Assembly (NCBI GenBank): GCA_012295275.1
Contig: CM022665.1
Coordinates: forward strand, 4,519,167 to 4,542,666
Source: Chrysomallon squamiferum
Lineage: Eukaryota; Mollusca; Gastropoda; Neomphalida; Peltospiridae
DNA length: 23,500 bases
Direction: 5' to 3'
How positions within the stretch are numbered: the first letter of the stretch is position 1; each line of letters opens with the position of its first letter. The notes under the pieces were generated by a model. That model searched no databases, was not told where the DNA came from, and was given only the letters and a program-made list of their open reading frames with translations. The position numbers and the translations under genes were made by a program. Shown here piece by piece: positions 1 to 11,890 of this stretch.

Positions 1-117
1 GTGCGTGTTTTGAAGAGAGGAAGAGACTGGCGTTTAAGCAAGAATCCATTCGTATATCTGAGACCAATGCATATGCGTACAAGTCCAGGAAGCAAGCTAA
101 CATTTCAACATCAGTAA
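1..117 (+). other. possible 3' end of an upstream coding exon
   Basis: The first 115 bases are less AT-rich than the flank. They read openly from base 1 to a TAA at 115-117, giving about 38 codons, with AATAAA signals at 116-121 and 122-127 right after. Another + frame, starting at base 3, and one - strand frame are also open here, so the frame is not settled. The translated tail, ending in SKLTFQHQ, matches nothing I recognise. If real, it is the last exon of a + strand gene that begins outside the window. Confidence 0.3.
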
Positions 118-186
118 TAAAAATAAAACGATTTTTATATTAAAGATTGCTTCTAACATTTATGTTGTCATGCAGTGAGTCATTTT

Positions 187-221
<35 letters not shown>

Positions 222-382
222 GATGAACTTGATTTTTATCCAGCTGATACAGCAAACATATTATGTTTTGTAGAAAAAGACAACAAATAAAAAAATAAAA
301 TAAAATAAAATAAAATAAATATAAATATAAATATGTTACAAAAACTGTTGTAGTTGCTTTTTATTTTCTGTTTTAAAACATT

Positions 383-414
<32 letters not shown>

Positions 415-840
415 TGACATTATGTACACGTGTATTTATATCCAAATAACAATAATATGAGCTGAATAACAGAAACAAAAAAACAACAACAGAAAAGTCA
501 GACAGTTTATCAGATGGACAACCTAACAGAAAGATAAACATATATTATATATATTGACAGAGAGACAAACAGGTAGATAAATAAAAGATATAGACAGACA
601 GAGAAACAGATAGATAGATATAGCTATAACTTCAGATATATCACAATGAATAATATGATTACTACTAATAATAATAACTAAATATTACGTTTCTCAATTA
701 TAACAAATTATTTCAGTTTTATCAAAAGAGGATTAATGTGAAATGTTAGTTTTAAAACTAACTTAAAATAAAACGTTGTCCTTATAATTAACACCGGTGC
801 TTCTGTGGAAATGGACAAGCGAAAGTAGTACAAAACGAAA
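118..840. other. AT-rich spacer and WARS2 upstream region
   Basis: No gene is seen. The stretch contains a TA dinucleotide run (190-219), TAAAA-type tracts (about 290-320), an A homopolymer (383-408) and short GATA-like tetranucleotide runs (about 575-622). The last 60 bases, from about 780, are less AT-rich and probably contain the WARS2 promoter and 5' UTR. No clear TATA box is visible. The start codon context AAAATGGCG resembles the YY1-type motif found at many housekeeping start sites, which is only suggestive. Confidence 0.5.
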
Positions 841-3800
841 ATGGCGCTGTCCATTCAACGCATTGTTTGTAAGGTTTGTAACAGACCACGATTGATTTAT
901 GCTACAAGAAAACTGTCTTCGGGAAGTGGAGACAGTCCGAAATCAAAAAAGGAAAAGGTCAGTTTATGATGAAATAACAAATATTCAAATATCTATTTGC
1001 AGCTTTTAAAATATTTCCCTATAGTGTAAACGTGCCTGGTTCAACGATTCGCGTGCTTCACTGACTGCTCTGCTTGACACCTAAATTATGAAAGTCGAAA
1101 CTGCAAACTGGCATTTGTTATTGTGATATGAGATCCGATCGTTTTCTCCTCCAGCTGATTTAAAATAAACTGAAAGTTAGAAAAAACAGTTGTGTCCAAA
1201 AACTGTAATTCTAACTAACATAATTAATATCTTAGTTGACATTCACATTGTTATTACGAAGTTAGTAATATTAACATAAACTGATAAAGACATTTTATCA
1301 GCTGAAAAAAGAAAGTGTAATTAGTAAATTACCCATGCATATTGTTAAGTTTGGTTCACACCTTTAATATATATTTTCTCATTCTTTTGATACTATTGAT
1401 AGGATTAAGCAGATGTGTTAATTGTTAATCAACTTTCTGTAACAAACATTAACTGAGTAACTCATTAATGATTAAGGCACTAATACCACTACATATATAT
1501 ACAGGTCTCGGGAAAGTCATGTTGCACTTTTAATATATGTACTGTACTGTATAATATAATCCAGGTATTAGAATGTAAATAACTTTATAAATACATCTTA
1601 TAAAACAGTTGTGTTTTTTACTTTTAAAACTAAACGTTTTAATGTAATGAAATTAAGAAGGAATTTTACAATATTTAATGAATGCATTCAAATTTGTAAC
1701 AGCCAGCCAAGTTTGCATCATGCCCTCCACGCATATTTTCTGGAATACAGCCAACTGGAGTACCACACATTGGCAACTACTTAGGGGCTATCAAAAACTG
1801 GGTTAATCTGCAGAAGAAGTATGATGATGTCATGTACAGTATTGTAGATCTCCACTCAGTAACTGTACCACAGGACCCAACAACTCTCAGGTGAATTTTA
1901 CTCTGGCAGACTAAATAGCAAGAAAATTAAAACAGTAATAATAATACATCTTCCCTTAAAATAAAACAAAATAAAAAAAGAAACAAGAAAAACAACGACC
2001 TGGATCTTAAATGAAAGTGAGTGAAATTGATCAAAGATCCAAGAGTTATATATATGTGTATAATAATCAGATTCTGTGTAGATAAAATTTTCTGTTTTCT
2101 TTTTCTAAAATTTTTAAAAATAAAGCTGTTATTATAAAAACAAACATTTATTGTTGTTGTTGTTTTTATTATTATTGTTGTTGTTGTTGTTATTATTATT
2201 AATATTATTAATCATTATAATGGGTTTTTTTTTTTTTTTCAGACAGAATATTTATGATATGACTGCCTGTCTTCTAGCCTGTGGAATTAATCCAGAGAGA
2301 AGTATTTTGTTTCAGCAGTCAAGGGTGAGTTAATATAATTATTTTGTTCAGAAAATGTCAGCTATTTAAATTGAAACATTTAAATAATGCTGAGCATTTT
2401 AAAAATTAATCTCAAATTAACAAAATTAAAATGTCAGAATTTTTTAATGAAAAGAAAAAATAAGATTTGAAAGAAATTTGTCTTGAAATTAACATTCATT
2501 ATATTAATACATTTATTTCAAAATTAAATGGTTTACACAGTAAATAATAATAATAATATGAATAATGCTAAAAATTATTCATTTTCAGGTATTGTTCTCT
2601 TAAATTTGTGCCTATAAAAAGAATAATACACATTTAAAAGCATTTGAATTGCACAAATATACTTTAAGAATTTTTTTTTTTTCTTACTTTACTCCATGAC
2701 ATGTAATTAGCAGTTTTTGGTAAACATTTTTCTCCCCTTTATCTCTATAATTAATATTTGTATGTAGTTTCGTCTTTTTATGTTTTCTTATTCTTTCCTT
2801 TTCTGTTGTTTCTTTTATACCATCACATTACTGAAATTAATTGTATTAAGCCTATGTAGATGGGGTTTTTTTAAAACAAAAAAACAAAAGTAAAAACAAA
2901 AACAAAGAACCCTCAAAATTGTTAACATTTATTGTGTACGTCACGATACATGCATGTAAGTGTAATATTATATTGCAAGACAATATTTCAAGGCTCCCCA
3001 ACCTTGACATTGCCTATGATCGGGGGGGGGGTAATAAATAAAAATAAAACAAAATAAAATTTAAAAAATATTCTCAAAAAACTGAAAAAATACAAAACAA
3101 TGAAAATTAATTGTTTTTTTTTAAATAATTTTTGTCTTCAGGTAAGTGAACATGCTGAACTGTCATGGCTGCTGAGTTGTTTATGCACTTTACCTCGACT
3201 TGAACATCTGCCACAGTGGAAGGTTTGTTTTACCATTTTAAAATATTTATCATTCTCATTGTCCATGGTAACCACAGGGCACAAAACTACATCACCTGTT
3301 AGGGGTCAAGCAGAAATAAATATGTTATAAAGTATATTAATTATTTAATATTATTAGACAACATTCGTCAGGCTTGGTGGCAATGAAATCCTTGGTCTTT
3401 TTTGTTTAGTTTTTAATATTTATTTATTTATTATGTTAAAACAGAAGGAGGAAAAAAAGTTTCTTTTTCTTTTGTTAGACAACTGGGATTGAAAAAAACC
3501 CCAAAACTATTGTTTATTAACATAATGATTATAAACTGATCAATAATTTTGTAGTAATTTATAATATACAAAGTATTTGATTAGATCCTCTTCATAACAA
3601 TTTCATTAACATCAAGAATAAACAGTTTAATTTTAATTACATGTTTTCAAATTTTTGAAAATATTTTAATTACTGTTAAAATATTAATTTCTTTATAAAT
3701 TATTATTAATTTTAGTGAAGTTATCATCATAGCTGTATCATTAAAAAATGTAAATAATTCTTATTTTATTACTTTATTTTATTATTATTATTTTTTTAAA

Positions 3801-5760
3801 TAATTACTCTTTCTACAAAGTGTGATATTAAAGATATTGATATTATACTTTATACTATTATAGTTGTTACTGTGTTTTAATTTATGTCAACAGGAAAAAT
3901 CAGCTAAAGTGAAAGAACCTGGTGTTGGTCTGTTTACTTATCCAATCCTCCAGACAGCAGACATTATACTTTACAAGTAAGTTGTTTGTATCTAGATATC
4001 GTTATCTTGAAAAACCCACTACATTTCAAAATACCTTTTTTTTTTTTTTTTTTCACTTGTCAGATTTAAGAACCAGTATTTGTATACAGCTCAGACTATT
4101 TGCTTTCATAAATACTGAGTAAAATGATCAGAATGTTTCAGAGTTATTCTTCTTGATTATGAATTATTTCACTGTTTGATACAGACTGAATCTTTAGTTA
4201 GTGCAAATCAGAAATATTTTGTAGACTGAGTAAAACCCGTCTCAGATTTGTTGAGAATCGGAATAAAACAAACCTCTGCACTTCAGCCACAGTTTTAAAT
4301 TAATAGAAAAGTTATGAAATCAGACACTCAAAACTCTATACAATATTTAGTAGATGTGACAGTAATTATTAGCCTACCTCCTAACAATAGTGGTTTTCAA
4401 TACTATCAAAAATCATTGATATGGAGGATATGTTGTTGGCTATACCAGAGGAATTTTGAATCTTAAAATCCAAAGAGTTAATTAATAATACTCTTGTTTT
4501 CCTTATATATATTATTCATTATTATTGTTATTCCTTCAGGCTTTTTTTATTGATATTATTTAGTATTAGTGATGTTGTTATTGTTATTATTATATTGTCA
4601 TGATCATCTACATTATTATTATTACTGTTACTGTTACTGTTACTGTTGTTGTTGTTGTTGTTGTTATTTTTATACTGATATGTTCAGATCAACTGAAGTA
4701 CCAGTAGGTGAAGATCAGATTCATCACATAGAGCTGGCTAGACATCTTGCACGAACTTTCAATCGCAATTTTGGTGTCATCTTCCCAAAACCAGTTGCAT
4801 TAGTGGGTAAGACAGAAACAGAAATTTTGTTTTCTCTAAGATCTTTGTTTCATTATCCTAAAAGAAAAACATATATATTTATATTTGATTATTTCTCGTG
4901 GTTTTCAAAACCGTTGCTATAATAATAAATAAATTTGTTGTGAATACAGTATTCAGAACTTTAACAGTAAAATTTATAGTATCTGTCTGTTGTCTTATTG
5001 AAAAACTGAAATTACATTTAAACTATTTTTATTTATTTATTTATATTTATTCAAGGTAGTAGCTGTTATGCTATTTATTTATTGTTTATATAGTTGTTAA
5101 AAAAAAAAAAAAATGTATGTGTGTGTGTAAGTTAATGTTAGTATTTTCCTCACTTGTAAATTTAAAATTTTTTTAGTTGTTATTTGTTTGTTTGTTTGTT
5201 TGTTTGTTTATTTATTTATTATACATTTTTTAGATTTATTTTTTTATTTTCTTGTTATCATTACATAAACTCACTTTTTAATCTAAATTTATTCATTATT
5301 TCTTCAAGGTGAGATTGCCAAGATTCGCAGTCTCAGGAACCCAACATCAAAAATGAGCAAGTCCGAACAAGATCCACTGAGCAGAATCGAACTCACAGAC
5401 ACAGCGGATGAAATTCACAACAAGTTCAAGAAAGCTGTCTCCGACTTCACATCGGCCATAACCTATGACCCAGACAATCGACCAGGAATTTCAAATCTCA
5501 TCGATATCCATTCCGCCTTTAGTGACTTAATGCCTGACGAAATCTGCGAGAACGCTTTGCTGTTGAATACAGTTGAGTACAAACAAACAGTGGCTGATGT
5601 GGTGGTTGAAAGTTTAAAACCAATTAGAGACGAAATAGTGAGACTTCAGCAGGACAAAGCTTATCTCGATAATGTTTTACAAAAAGGGAGCGAAAAAGCA
5701 CAGAATATTGCCAGAGAGACTATGACAGAAGTGAAAACTTTAATGGGACTTAAACTTTAA
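841..5760 (+). CDS. WARS2: mitochondrial tryptophanyl-tRNA synthetase (WARS2), 7 exons, complete
   Basis: This class I synthetase charges mitochondrial tRNA-Trp with tryptophan using ATP. Predicted coding exons are 841-957, 1703-1890, 2243-2324, 3142-3222, 3894-3976, 4688-4806 and 5309-5760. All have GT-AG borders and phases that match, giving 373 residues, close to the roughly 360 usual for animal WARS2. The first 35 or so residues are rich in Arg, Lys and Ser with almost no acid, as expected of a mitochondrial targeting peptide. The HIGH-type motif is H61-I-G-N64 inside [14 protein letters not shown]. The TrpRS-typical VGEDQ is at about 190-194. The ATP-binding KMSKS loop is at about 238-242. 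The body aligns along its length with vertebrate WARS2 as I know it ([31 protein letters not shown]). The ATG at 841 is the natural start because it gives the targeting peptide. No frame damage is seen. Confidence 0.96.
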
Positions 5761-5978
5761 TTAAGGTTGTAACAAAATTTGAAAATTTTGCAAATTAGGT
5801 GATAATTATAGTAGTGCTGTTTTTCTTTTTGTAACCATTTATTTTGATAAATCATGTTTTTTGGATGGGATATTGATAATTTTGTTATAAAAGTTATTAA
5901 TACTGTTATTATAATTAAATTTATTTTATTATTGCATCAATGGTTAATGCAGGATGTTTATACAAGAAGTTTTATCTA

Positions 5979-5984
5979 AATAAA
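5979..5984 (+). terminator. poly(A) signal of WARS2
   Basis: AATAAA lies 219 nt after the WARS2 stop. A TG/T-rich stretch at about 5985-6010 follows, as expected of a downstream cleavage element. Confidence 0.75.
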
Positions 5985-6868
5985 TGTTTGTAGTGTCTTT
6001 TTGGTTTTTTGTTTGATAGTGAAATAACGTATTGTCATGTGAAATGAATATTTGTCTCTCGTAAAAGTTACACAGGAGCTAAGTAACTGTAATTTAAAAT
6101 TTCTACCCTGATTCTGTGGCATGCAGAAAGGGAGGGAGAGGGGACAACGACCCTGGGCATGCATTTCAAGGTGGCATCCAATCAAAAGAGTGAAATTAAA
6201 ATTGTAATTTGAAATTATTTCTGTTAGCTTCATTGTTCAAGCTGCTCTACATTCCAGCAAACTAGCACCAAACTTGATTATCATGTATGGTTTATATTTA
6301 ATCTGAGTAGAAAGTTTATTTCATCTGGTTTTACCTTTTTAAGATGTCTTCCTTTCTCTCGTTTCTGACTTCTGGGCCCTGTACTCGAATCTTGGAGGTA
6401 TATTATGCAAACAACTGCATACCACTGCACTTATTCGTTTTTGAAGAATATTATCTTATCTTTCCTGTTTTTCCTTTTTTTTTTTTTTTTTTTCGGGCCT
6501 TATGATGAGTAAACATTAAATTATCATTATTATTATCATTGCATCAGTATGTGAAACTCTAACCTGACATGGATCATATTATATCAAACATTACATTCGC
6601 TACTTTATTATTTTTCATTTCTGCCAGTATTTTAATTTTGTTTACTTTAGGGCTTCTGAATCCATTGTTTTGAACTGTAGTTTGATTTTTACTATGAAAA
6701 CAGTATTTCTTGCAATTAACCTGCAACGATGCTACATAAAACTGTCATTTTTATATTTAATTTTTTGCTAATAAACATTTGAATATATTAATTACATACC
6801 GTCAAAAAAACAATTAATATCTTATTTTTTAGTTGGATGTATTTTGTGGTTGCAAAATTTAATACATA

Positions 6869-6902
<34 letters not shown>

Positions 6903-7034
6903 TTTTTTTGTTGTTTAAATGTATTGAAAGAATCTGTCTGCAGTTGGGTTATTTACTGTCTTGTTTACACCTAGGAAAGATTTTTATCCGACGCTAGTTC
7001 GCCATTCTCAAAATTCACAACAAACTGTTCCCCT

Positions 7035-7103
<69 letters not shown>

Positions 7104-9005
7104 CGCGTGCGTTTAACACTTAGTGTGTCTAACAGACAAAAATATCACTTGCGCGCGCACGTACAAAACAAAGTATATTACGATAACAGAAACGTGTGTT
7201 GAGGTGTCGTTAAAGACGACATATTTATGGTATGTGATCGTGTTACAAGCCAGCCTTAACTTCAGTGACCTGAGATAGTAAGTTCACGGTCGTGTTAATT
7301 TGATATGAAGTCGAAATTCCCTGTTTACGCAGCTTAATGTTATGTTGGTGTATTAGTGCACTAGAAAACAGAACACTTACAATAATAATTAAACAGAGGA
7401 ATGAAGATCAGGATTTACAAATAAATGTATAAAGACATCACCGCTGTGCAGTACTGTTAGGTAAACTGAAAATTTCATACTGATATATAAATAAGCCTAA
7501 TTAGAATTATATGTCAAAGCATAGGAGACAAAAAGTGTTTGTGTGTATGTATGTGAGTGTGTATGTGTTTGAAATAAAGCGAGGAAACGAGTCAGTCCTC
7601 GTACTTAAGAAAAGAAAAATATTTACTTGGAAATCTTTTAATCACATTGCTTATACGCACTTGTCGCATGATGAAGTACCCAATTTATGCGATAACCACA
7701 GTTGTATCTTGGAGATGGATTAGAGATTTTAGAGAAAAACGACGCAACCTTAAAGTACTTGCTTACTTCTGTTACGAAAAATAAAATAAATCTTTATGGA
7801 ATTCAAAAGTGTTGGCAATACAAAAGTATGCCGTTGACTTTTATTTTCTTCTTACGACTTAAAGAGCAAATTCCTGGCTGTACAAAGACATTAAGTTCCC
7901 AAGCTAATATTTATTTGTCGTGAAAAACTATTCTGTCGTTATTTAATACTGTTAGACATTACTCGTCTGGCGTCTTTAAATTTCAAAGGTCTAGAACGTG
8001 TTTTCTCTAACGGTAACATATATTAGTTTAGTGGGTAATAGCTGTTGATAAAAACTGTTTACAGAACTTATCCCCTTTCACGTGAACACGGGAATATTCT
8101 ATAAGTAAGTAGACCTCGCTTTTAAACCTAAATGGACTTTGTACGTTTTTATTTCATTCCTTTTTCTTTTTACTTGTTTTCTTTTTTTTCTTCTCCACTG
8201 TTATTTTAAATTTCCTTTACAACAGACACTTGTTCGCTGATGTGGGCCTGTGTGCATTTAATCACTTAACGGGGAAAAATAAAAAAAAAAAAAGATGTTG
8301 GGTTTTCGCAAATACTTTAACCTTAAGACTTGGCACAGTATTAATGTATGAAAAGTTAATTGGAAAGAAAATCCATGGAACACGAACTCTATCGTGGAGA
8401 GAAGACTATTGTAACGCGTGAGTTACAATAATTAACGTGTGCTGATAAGAAAGGAACACTGAAAAAAAAAAAAAAAAAAAAAAAAGAAATCTTAGTTATT
8501 TAAGAAATCGGATACAGGGAAATCAACTCTTTCGATGTGTGAACTTTCAAAAACAGTACAGTTTATAGGTATTTCTCTTGATGTAAGTGAAAAAGGAATT
8601 TCTGTGCCTAAGTCGTTTGTAAATATATTTCATATATCTCGATCGTATAGTTTAAAAGAAACACTGCAGAATGATTTGTTTTTTTTTAAAACAAAACAAT
8701 TAAATTACTGTTAATTAAATTATTCTTAACATGTTTTGCATAATAATGAGGCGTAATACGTCAAGTATACTAGCTTTTACTTTAACAAGCCAGTCGTGTT
8801 CTAATGTATAACACAAACGTGAATTTTCTTGACTGATCCACGTGAAGAAACATCAACGTGCCACTTTGCTGTCTATTTGGATTATTCTGTGTTAGAACTG
8901 GGAAAAAAATAAAAATAAAACTATTGTGATTTTTCACTATGCAGCCACATATCGTAATCATCTGAAGCGTTAAGAAGTTTGTTTATGGACTTTTTTTTTT
9001 TCAAG
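5985..9005. other. 3 kb AT-rich spacer, probably including 5' UTR exon or intron of the next gene
   Basis: No coding region can be supported. The stretch holds a T run (about 6475-6494), a TA run leading into a T run (6865-6909), a 66-nt GT repeat (7037-7102) followed by CG-containing alternating purine-pyrimidine DNA (about 7150-7161), and A runs (8279-8292, 8462-8485). Strong splice donor look-alikes (GTAAGT) occur at 7278, 8105 and 8583. Any of them could end a noncoding first exon of the gene at 9051, whose exon seems to start after an acceptor at 9004-9005. Short open frames at 7511-7923 and 8230-8421 have no coding signature I trust. Confidence 0.5.
7037..7102. repeat. GT dinucleotide microsatellite
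   Basis: An uninterrupted GT repeat of about 33 units is followed by GTTCGCGTGCG. Alternating purine-pyrimidine DNA of this length can adopt Z-DNA. It is likely to vary in length between individuals. Confidence 0.95.
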
Positions 9006-9050
9006 GGGTCAGAAAGTTGTAGTTGCTTTAATAGAAGATTGACTTTGAAA

Positions 9051-10490
9051 ATGAACGAACGGCCGTTTGGCATACAGATATTTCACTCAGAGAATGAGCT
9101 GAAAGCAGAGAGACTGAACAAACTGGAATCGTGCAAGTTTAACTTGTTGCAATGTGCAATTAAAAAAGAGAAAATATTATTTGAGAAAAGTTTTAAACAG
9201 CAGTACGGGCTGATGATGCGATCTTCTATATTCAACAGAGTGAACGACGTCCCTCTTTTAAGAAACAGGAGAACGCTTCCTAACAGTGAGAGACTACAAC
9301 GGCAGTTATCAGCTGATACGATGACACTGCGAACTCGATTCCTCTTGACAGCGAGAAGTCGACCAAAGACGCACACAGGGATTTCACTTGTCAGACGTAA
9401 AACTTCTGAAGATAACACTACGTTGTGCAATCGTGTTGACAATAAAAATGTCCACGAATTTAAATCGGAAAATAATCTACCTTTTCAGACCCCAGCAGAA
9501 ACGTCTTCAGTTTTAGAACATGATAAGAAAGCTAATCTGGACAGTGAAACCGACCAACGACTTCATGACCGTGTGCTGTCGTCAGAGATTAACGTTAATT
9601 CACACGGAACAAAATCTGTTTTGTCTAATGATGTTGGCATTCATAGAAATGATTCTGTCAGTGCCTTGCCTTTTCGAAATGGAAGGCTATATAAACAAAA
9701 GAGAGATGAAAATTACAGGAAAATGTATGAAGCTAATACTGTTTGTTCAGGCGATAAATTGAAAATGAAAACTGAAATGAATTTTAAATGCGACTCTGCA
9801 GATGTTTCTTCCAAAAAATATGAAGAAATGGGACAAATATTTCCCCAAAACATCCATTCTGTACAAGTTATCTTTGATAAAACGGCTATTGATAACTCTA
9901 ATCCCGAATCCAGTGTGCAGAATGACGGACTTCTCGAAATCGCGGAAGAAAAACTTCACGCCTTTCATGATGAAAAAGTAAACGTAGACATAACTACAGT
10001 TAGCGGTACTGAAGAATCGATTCCAGATAAGAATGGTAGAATTTATAACATTGAAAAAGTATCATTTCATGAAATTCCTACCGACCAAACTGAAGTAAAG
10101 TGTGAAAAAGAACACAACGGAGTTTCCAGTCGTAAACAAGATGACCTTGCGTGTTGTTTTAACGAAATGAAACTGGGAACAAATCAAAACGTTTCTGAAT
10201 CTACCGACGCACCGGACTTCTGCTGTAATGAACAAAACGATCTTCGTGCAAAAATTAACAATTTCCTGAAGATTCAGGAAGAATATAACAAACGAAATCC
10301 GCTAAGTAAAGAAATCTGTGCGCAGTCGGAATTATTTAGGCTTAAATCAAGTACATGTGAACGGAAAGTAAAAGCTGAATCTAAAGATTTTGGACCTAAA
10401 GATGCAATTATCAAGGAAGCTTTAACGACTCTTGGATTTCTTCAAGAACAACCTGTCAGGCCGGAAAGTCTTCCTCCTATTGTTAATTAA
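9051..10490 (+). CDS. unrecognised 479-residue protein, uninterrupted coding region (paralog 1)
   Basis: I do not recognise this protein. The frame is open from 8979, but the first 24 codons are a T-run and splice-acceptor sequence (TTTTTTTTCAAG ending at 9005). The likely start is therefore the ATG at 9051, in a good AAAATGA context. Residues about 8-75 form a basic, mostly helical block (KFN at 29-31, VPLL around 68, LPN around 80) that matches the gene at 12797 in order and spacing. The rest is polar, low in hydrophobics and probably disordered, with a KVSF motif (336-339) that resembles a protein phosphatase 1 docking site. Short helices are predicted near 397-416 and 450-467. There is no signal peptide, membrane segment or repeat. 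Single-exon coding suggests a retro-derived or lineage-specific gene. An AATAAA sits 18 nt after the stop. That this is a real gene is fairly sure; its role is unknown. Confidence 0.8.
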   Translation: MNERPFGIQIFHSENELKAERLNKLESCKFNLLQCAIKKEKILFEKSFKQQYGLMMRSSIFNRVNDVPLLRNRRTLPNSERLQRQLSADTMTLRTRFLLTARSRPKTHTGISLVRRKTSEDNTTLCNRVDNKNVHEFKSENNLPFQTPAETSSVLEHDKKANLDSETDQRLHDRVLSSEINVNSHGTKSVLSNDVGIHRNDSVSALPFRNGRLYKQKRDENYRKMYEANTVCSGDKLKMKTEMNFKCDSADVSSKKYEEMGQIFPQNIHSVQVIFDKTAIDNSNPESSVQNDGLLEIAEEKLHAFHDEKVNVDITTVSGTEESIPDKNGRIYNIEKVSFHEIPTDQTEVKCEKEHNGVSSRKQDDLACCFNEMKLGTNQNVSESTDAPDFCCNEQNDLRAKINNFLKIQEEYNKRNPLSKEICAQSELFRLKSSTCERKVKAESKDFGPKDAIIKEALTTLGFLQEQPVRPESLPPIVN

Positions 10491-10507
10491 ACGAAAAACA
10501 TTTAAAT

Positions 10508-10513
10508 AATAAA
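10508..10513 (+). terminator. candidate poly(A) signal of the gene at 9051
   Basis: AATAAA lies 18 nt past the stop codon. This would make an unusually short 3' UTR, so a later signal may be used instead. Confidence 0.35.
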
Positions 10514-10728
10514 TCAGGACACCCGCTGCTGCTCAGTACTTTTTTCGATAAGCAGCAAAACACATCTTTCATATACACCTTCCCGTAGACACTAAAATCC
10601 ATATCATGACCTTTGATAAACCAGTTGTGAGGCGTTGACCAAAGATTAATTAAACGATGTCTCTGACCAAAACTGTTTTGTGAACTAATTTATAAATATG
10701 GTATGTATATATAGATTTATTTTTTCAA

Positions 10729-10732
<4 letters not shown>

Positions 10733-10806
<74 letters not shown>

Positions 10807-10884
10807 GCAAACAAACCGACAGCAAAACAAAAGAAGAAAAAAGAAAGAAAGAAAAAGAAGAAAAAAAAAAAAAAAAAAGCAAAA

Positions 10885-10916
<32 letters not shown>
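10733..10916. repeat. compound GA / poly-purine / CA microsatellite
   Basis: A 71-nt AG repeat (10733-10803) is followed by a short bridge. A second purine tract of A and G (10829-10878) and a CA repeat (10887-10916) come next. Long homopurine runs of this kind can form intramolecular triplex DNA. Confidence 0.95.
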
Positions 10917-10918
<2 letters not shown>

Positions 10919-11560
10919 GCTATCAAAAATAATCTTATTATATTTTATTCCAGTTTTGAAAACCGAAAAAAACAAACTATTCATAATACACAAAAGAACA
11001 TTAATTCATTTTAAATAACTATTATTTTGTTGTAAAAGAAATCTAGAAACCATTCAGTATACAAATACTGTACATTAACGGACGAATAAACCAAAAGCAA
11101 ATGTATTGTTATTGTACAACTTTCGTCACACTAGCCAAAGACATTCTTACCATTATAATCTTGAACGTGTTAACACTCTTCACCCTTTAATCAACGATAT
11201 TAATTAACCTGTGATGATAAATTTGATTACACACTTCACGGAAAACAGATAACGATAAATGCTGTTATCTAGTAGCTGTCCAGATTAATTTTCTGATCAT
11301 GCGTGCATACAAACACACACTCACGCCTACAATCATTTACGCTAACTTCAGTGAATTTTTTTAATCAACTCTTTTAATCCTATGATAATATTGTAGTTAT
11401 ACTCAGATTCACGTACACATTAATTTAAATTGTTCATGAATGTTTTAAAATTTCTTTTATATATTAAAATGGTAATATTAATATATAATACTGTCACACT
11501 GAATTTCTCTCTGTTGCGTTAACATAATGATTATACATTACGCCTAATTTATTATTATCA

Positions 11561-11721
11561 CACACGTACATATACACATACATAAACACACATGTACACT
11601 TTTACATATACACACAATCACACACATATACAGACACACATATGCACACAGACACATAGACATATATACAAGTACACACACATACATATACACATACATA
11701 TAGACATACATACATACATAC

Positions 11722-11754
<33 letters not shown>

Positions 11755-11890
11755 TGTACATACATACACATACATACATACAAACACATTCACACACATA
11801 AACATATAAACACATATACATACAAAAACATCTCTATACCTATACACACACAATCACACACACACACACAGACAAACCCATACGCACACA
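11561..11890. repeat. degenerate CA / TACA / TA array
   Basis: About 330 bases consist almost entirely of CACA, TACA and TATA units with scattered substitutions. An uninterrupted CA run lies near 11734-11754 and TACATACA runs lie on both sides. This is a mutated, mixed simple repeat. No gene is present, although several frames are open. Confidence 0.93.

Noticed and set aside
4569-4922. A 117-residue continuous frame
   Set aside because: It is WARS2 exon 6 with read-through into both flanking introns; the Leu/Cys-rich start is TTA/TGT repeat sequence.
6360-6430. A possible tRNA-derived SINE with a B-box-like TACTCGAATC
   Set aside because: No matching A box, no tRNA fold, no A-rich tail at the right distance and no second copy in the window.
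7511-8421. Run of three + strand frames of 63-73 residues
   Set aside because: Lengths are near random expectation, the proteins are unlike anything known to me, and there is no consistent splicing between them.
9083-9442. A 119-residue - strand frame opposite the first unknown gene
   Set aside because: Shadow of the + strand coding region; no start context, no splice support and no recognisable features.
10717-11014. Open frames through the GA and CA repeats
   Set aside because: Low-complexity Ser-Leu, Cys-Val and Lys runs from a microsatellite; no codon signal.
11544-11853. Several overlapping open frames on both strands encoding Cys/Val/Tyr or His/Thr-rich proteins
   Set aside because: They are translations of CA/TACA repeats. 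All frames lack stops only because of the repeat composition.
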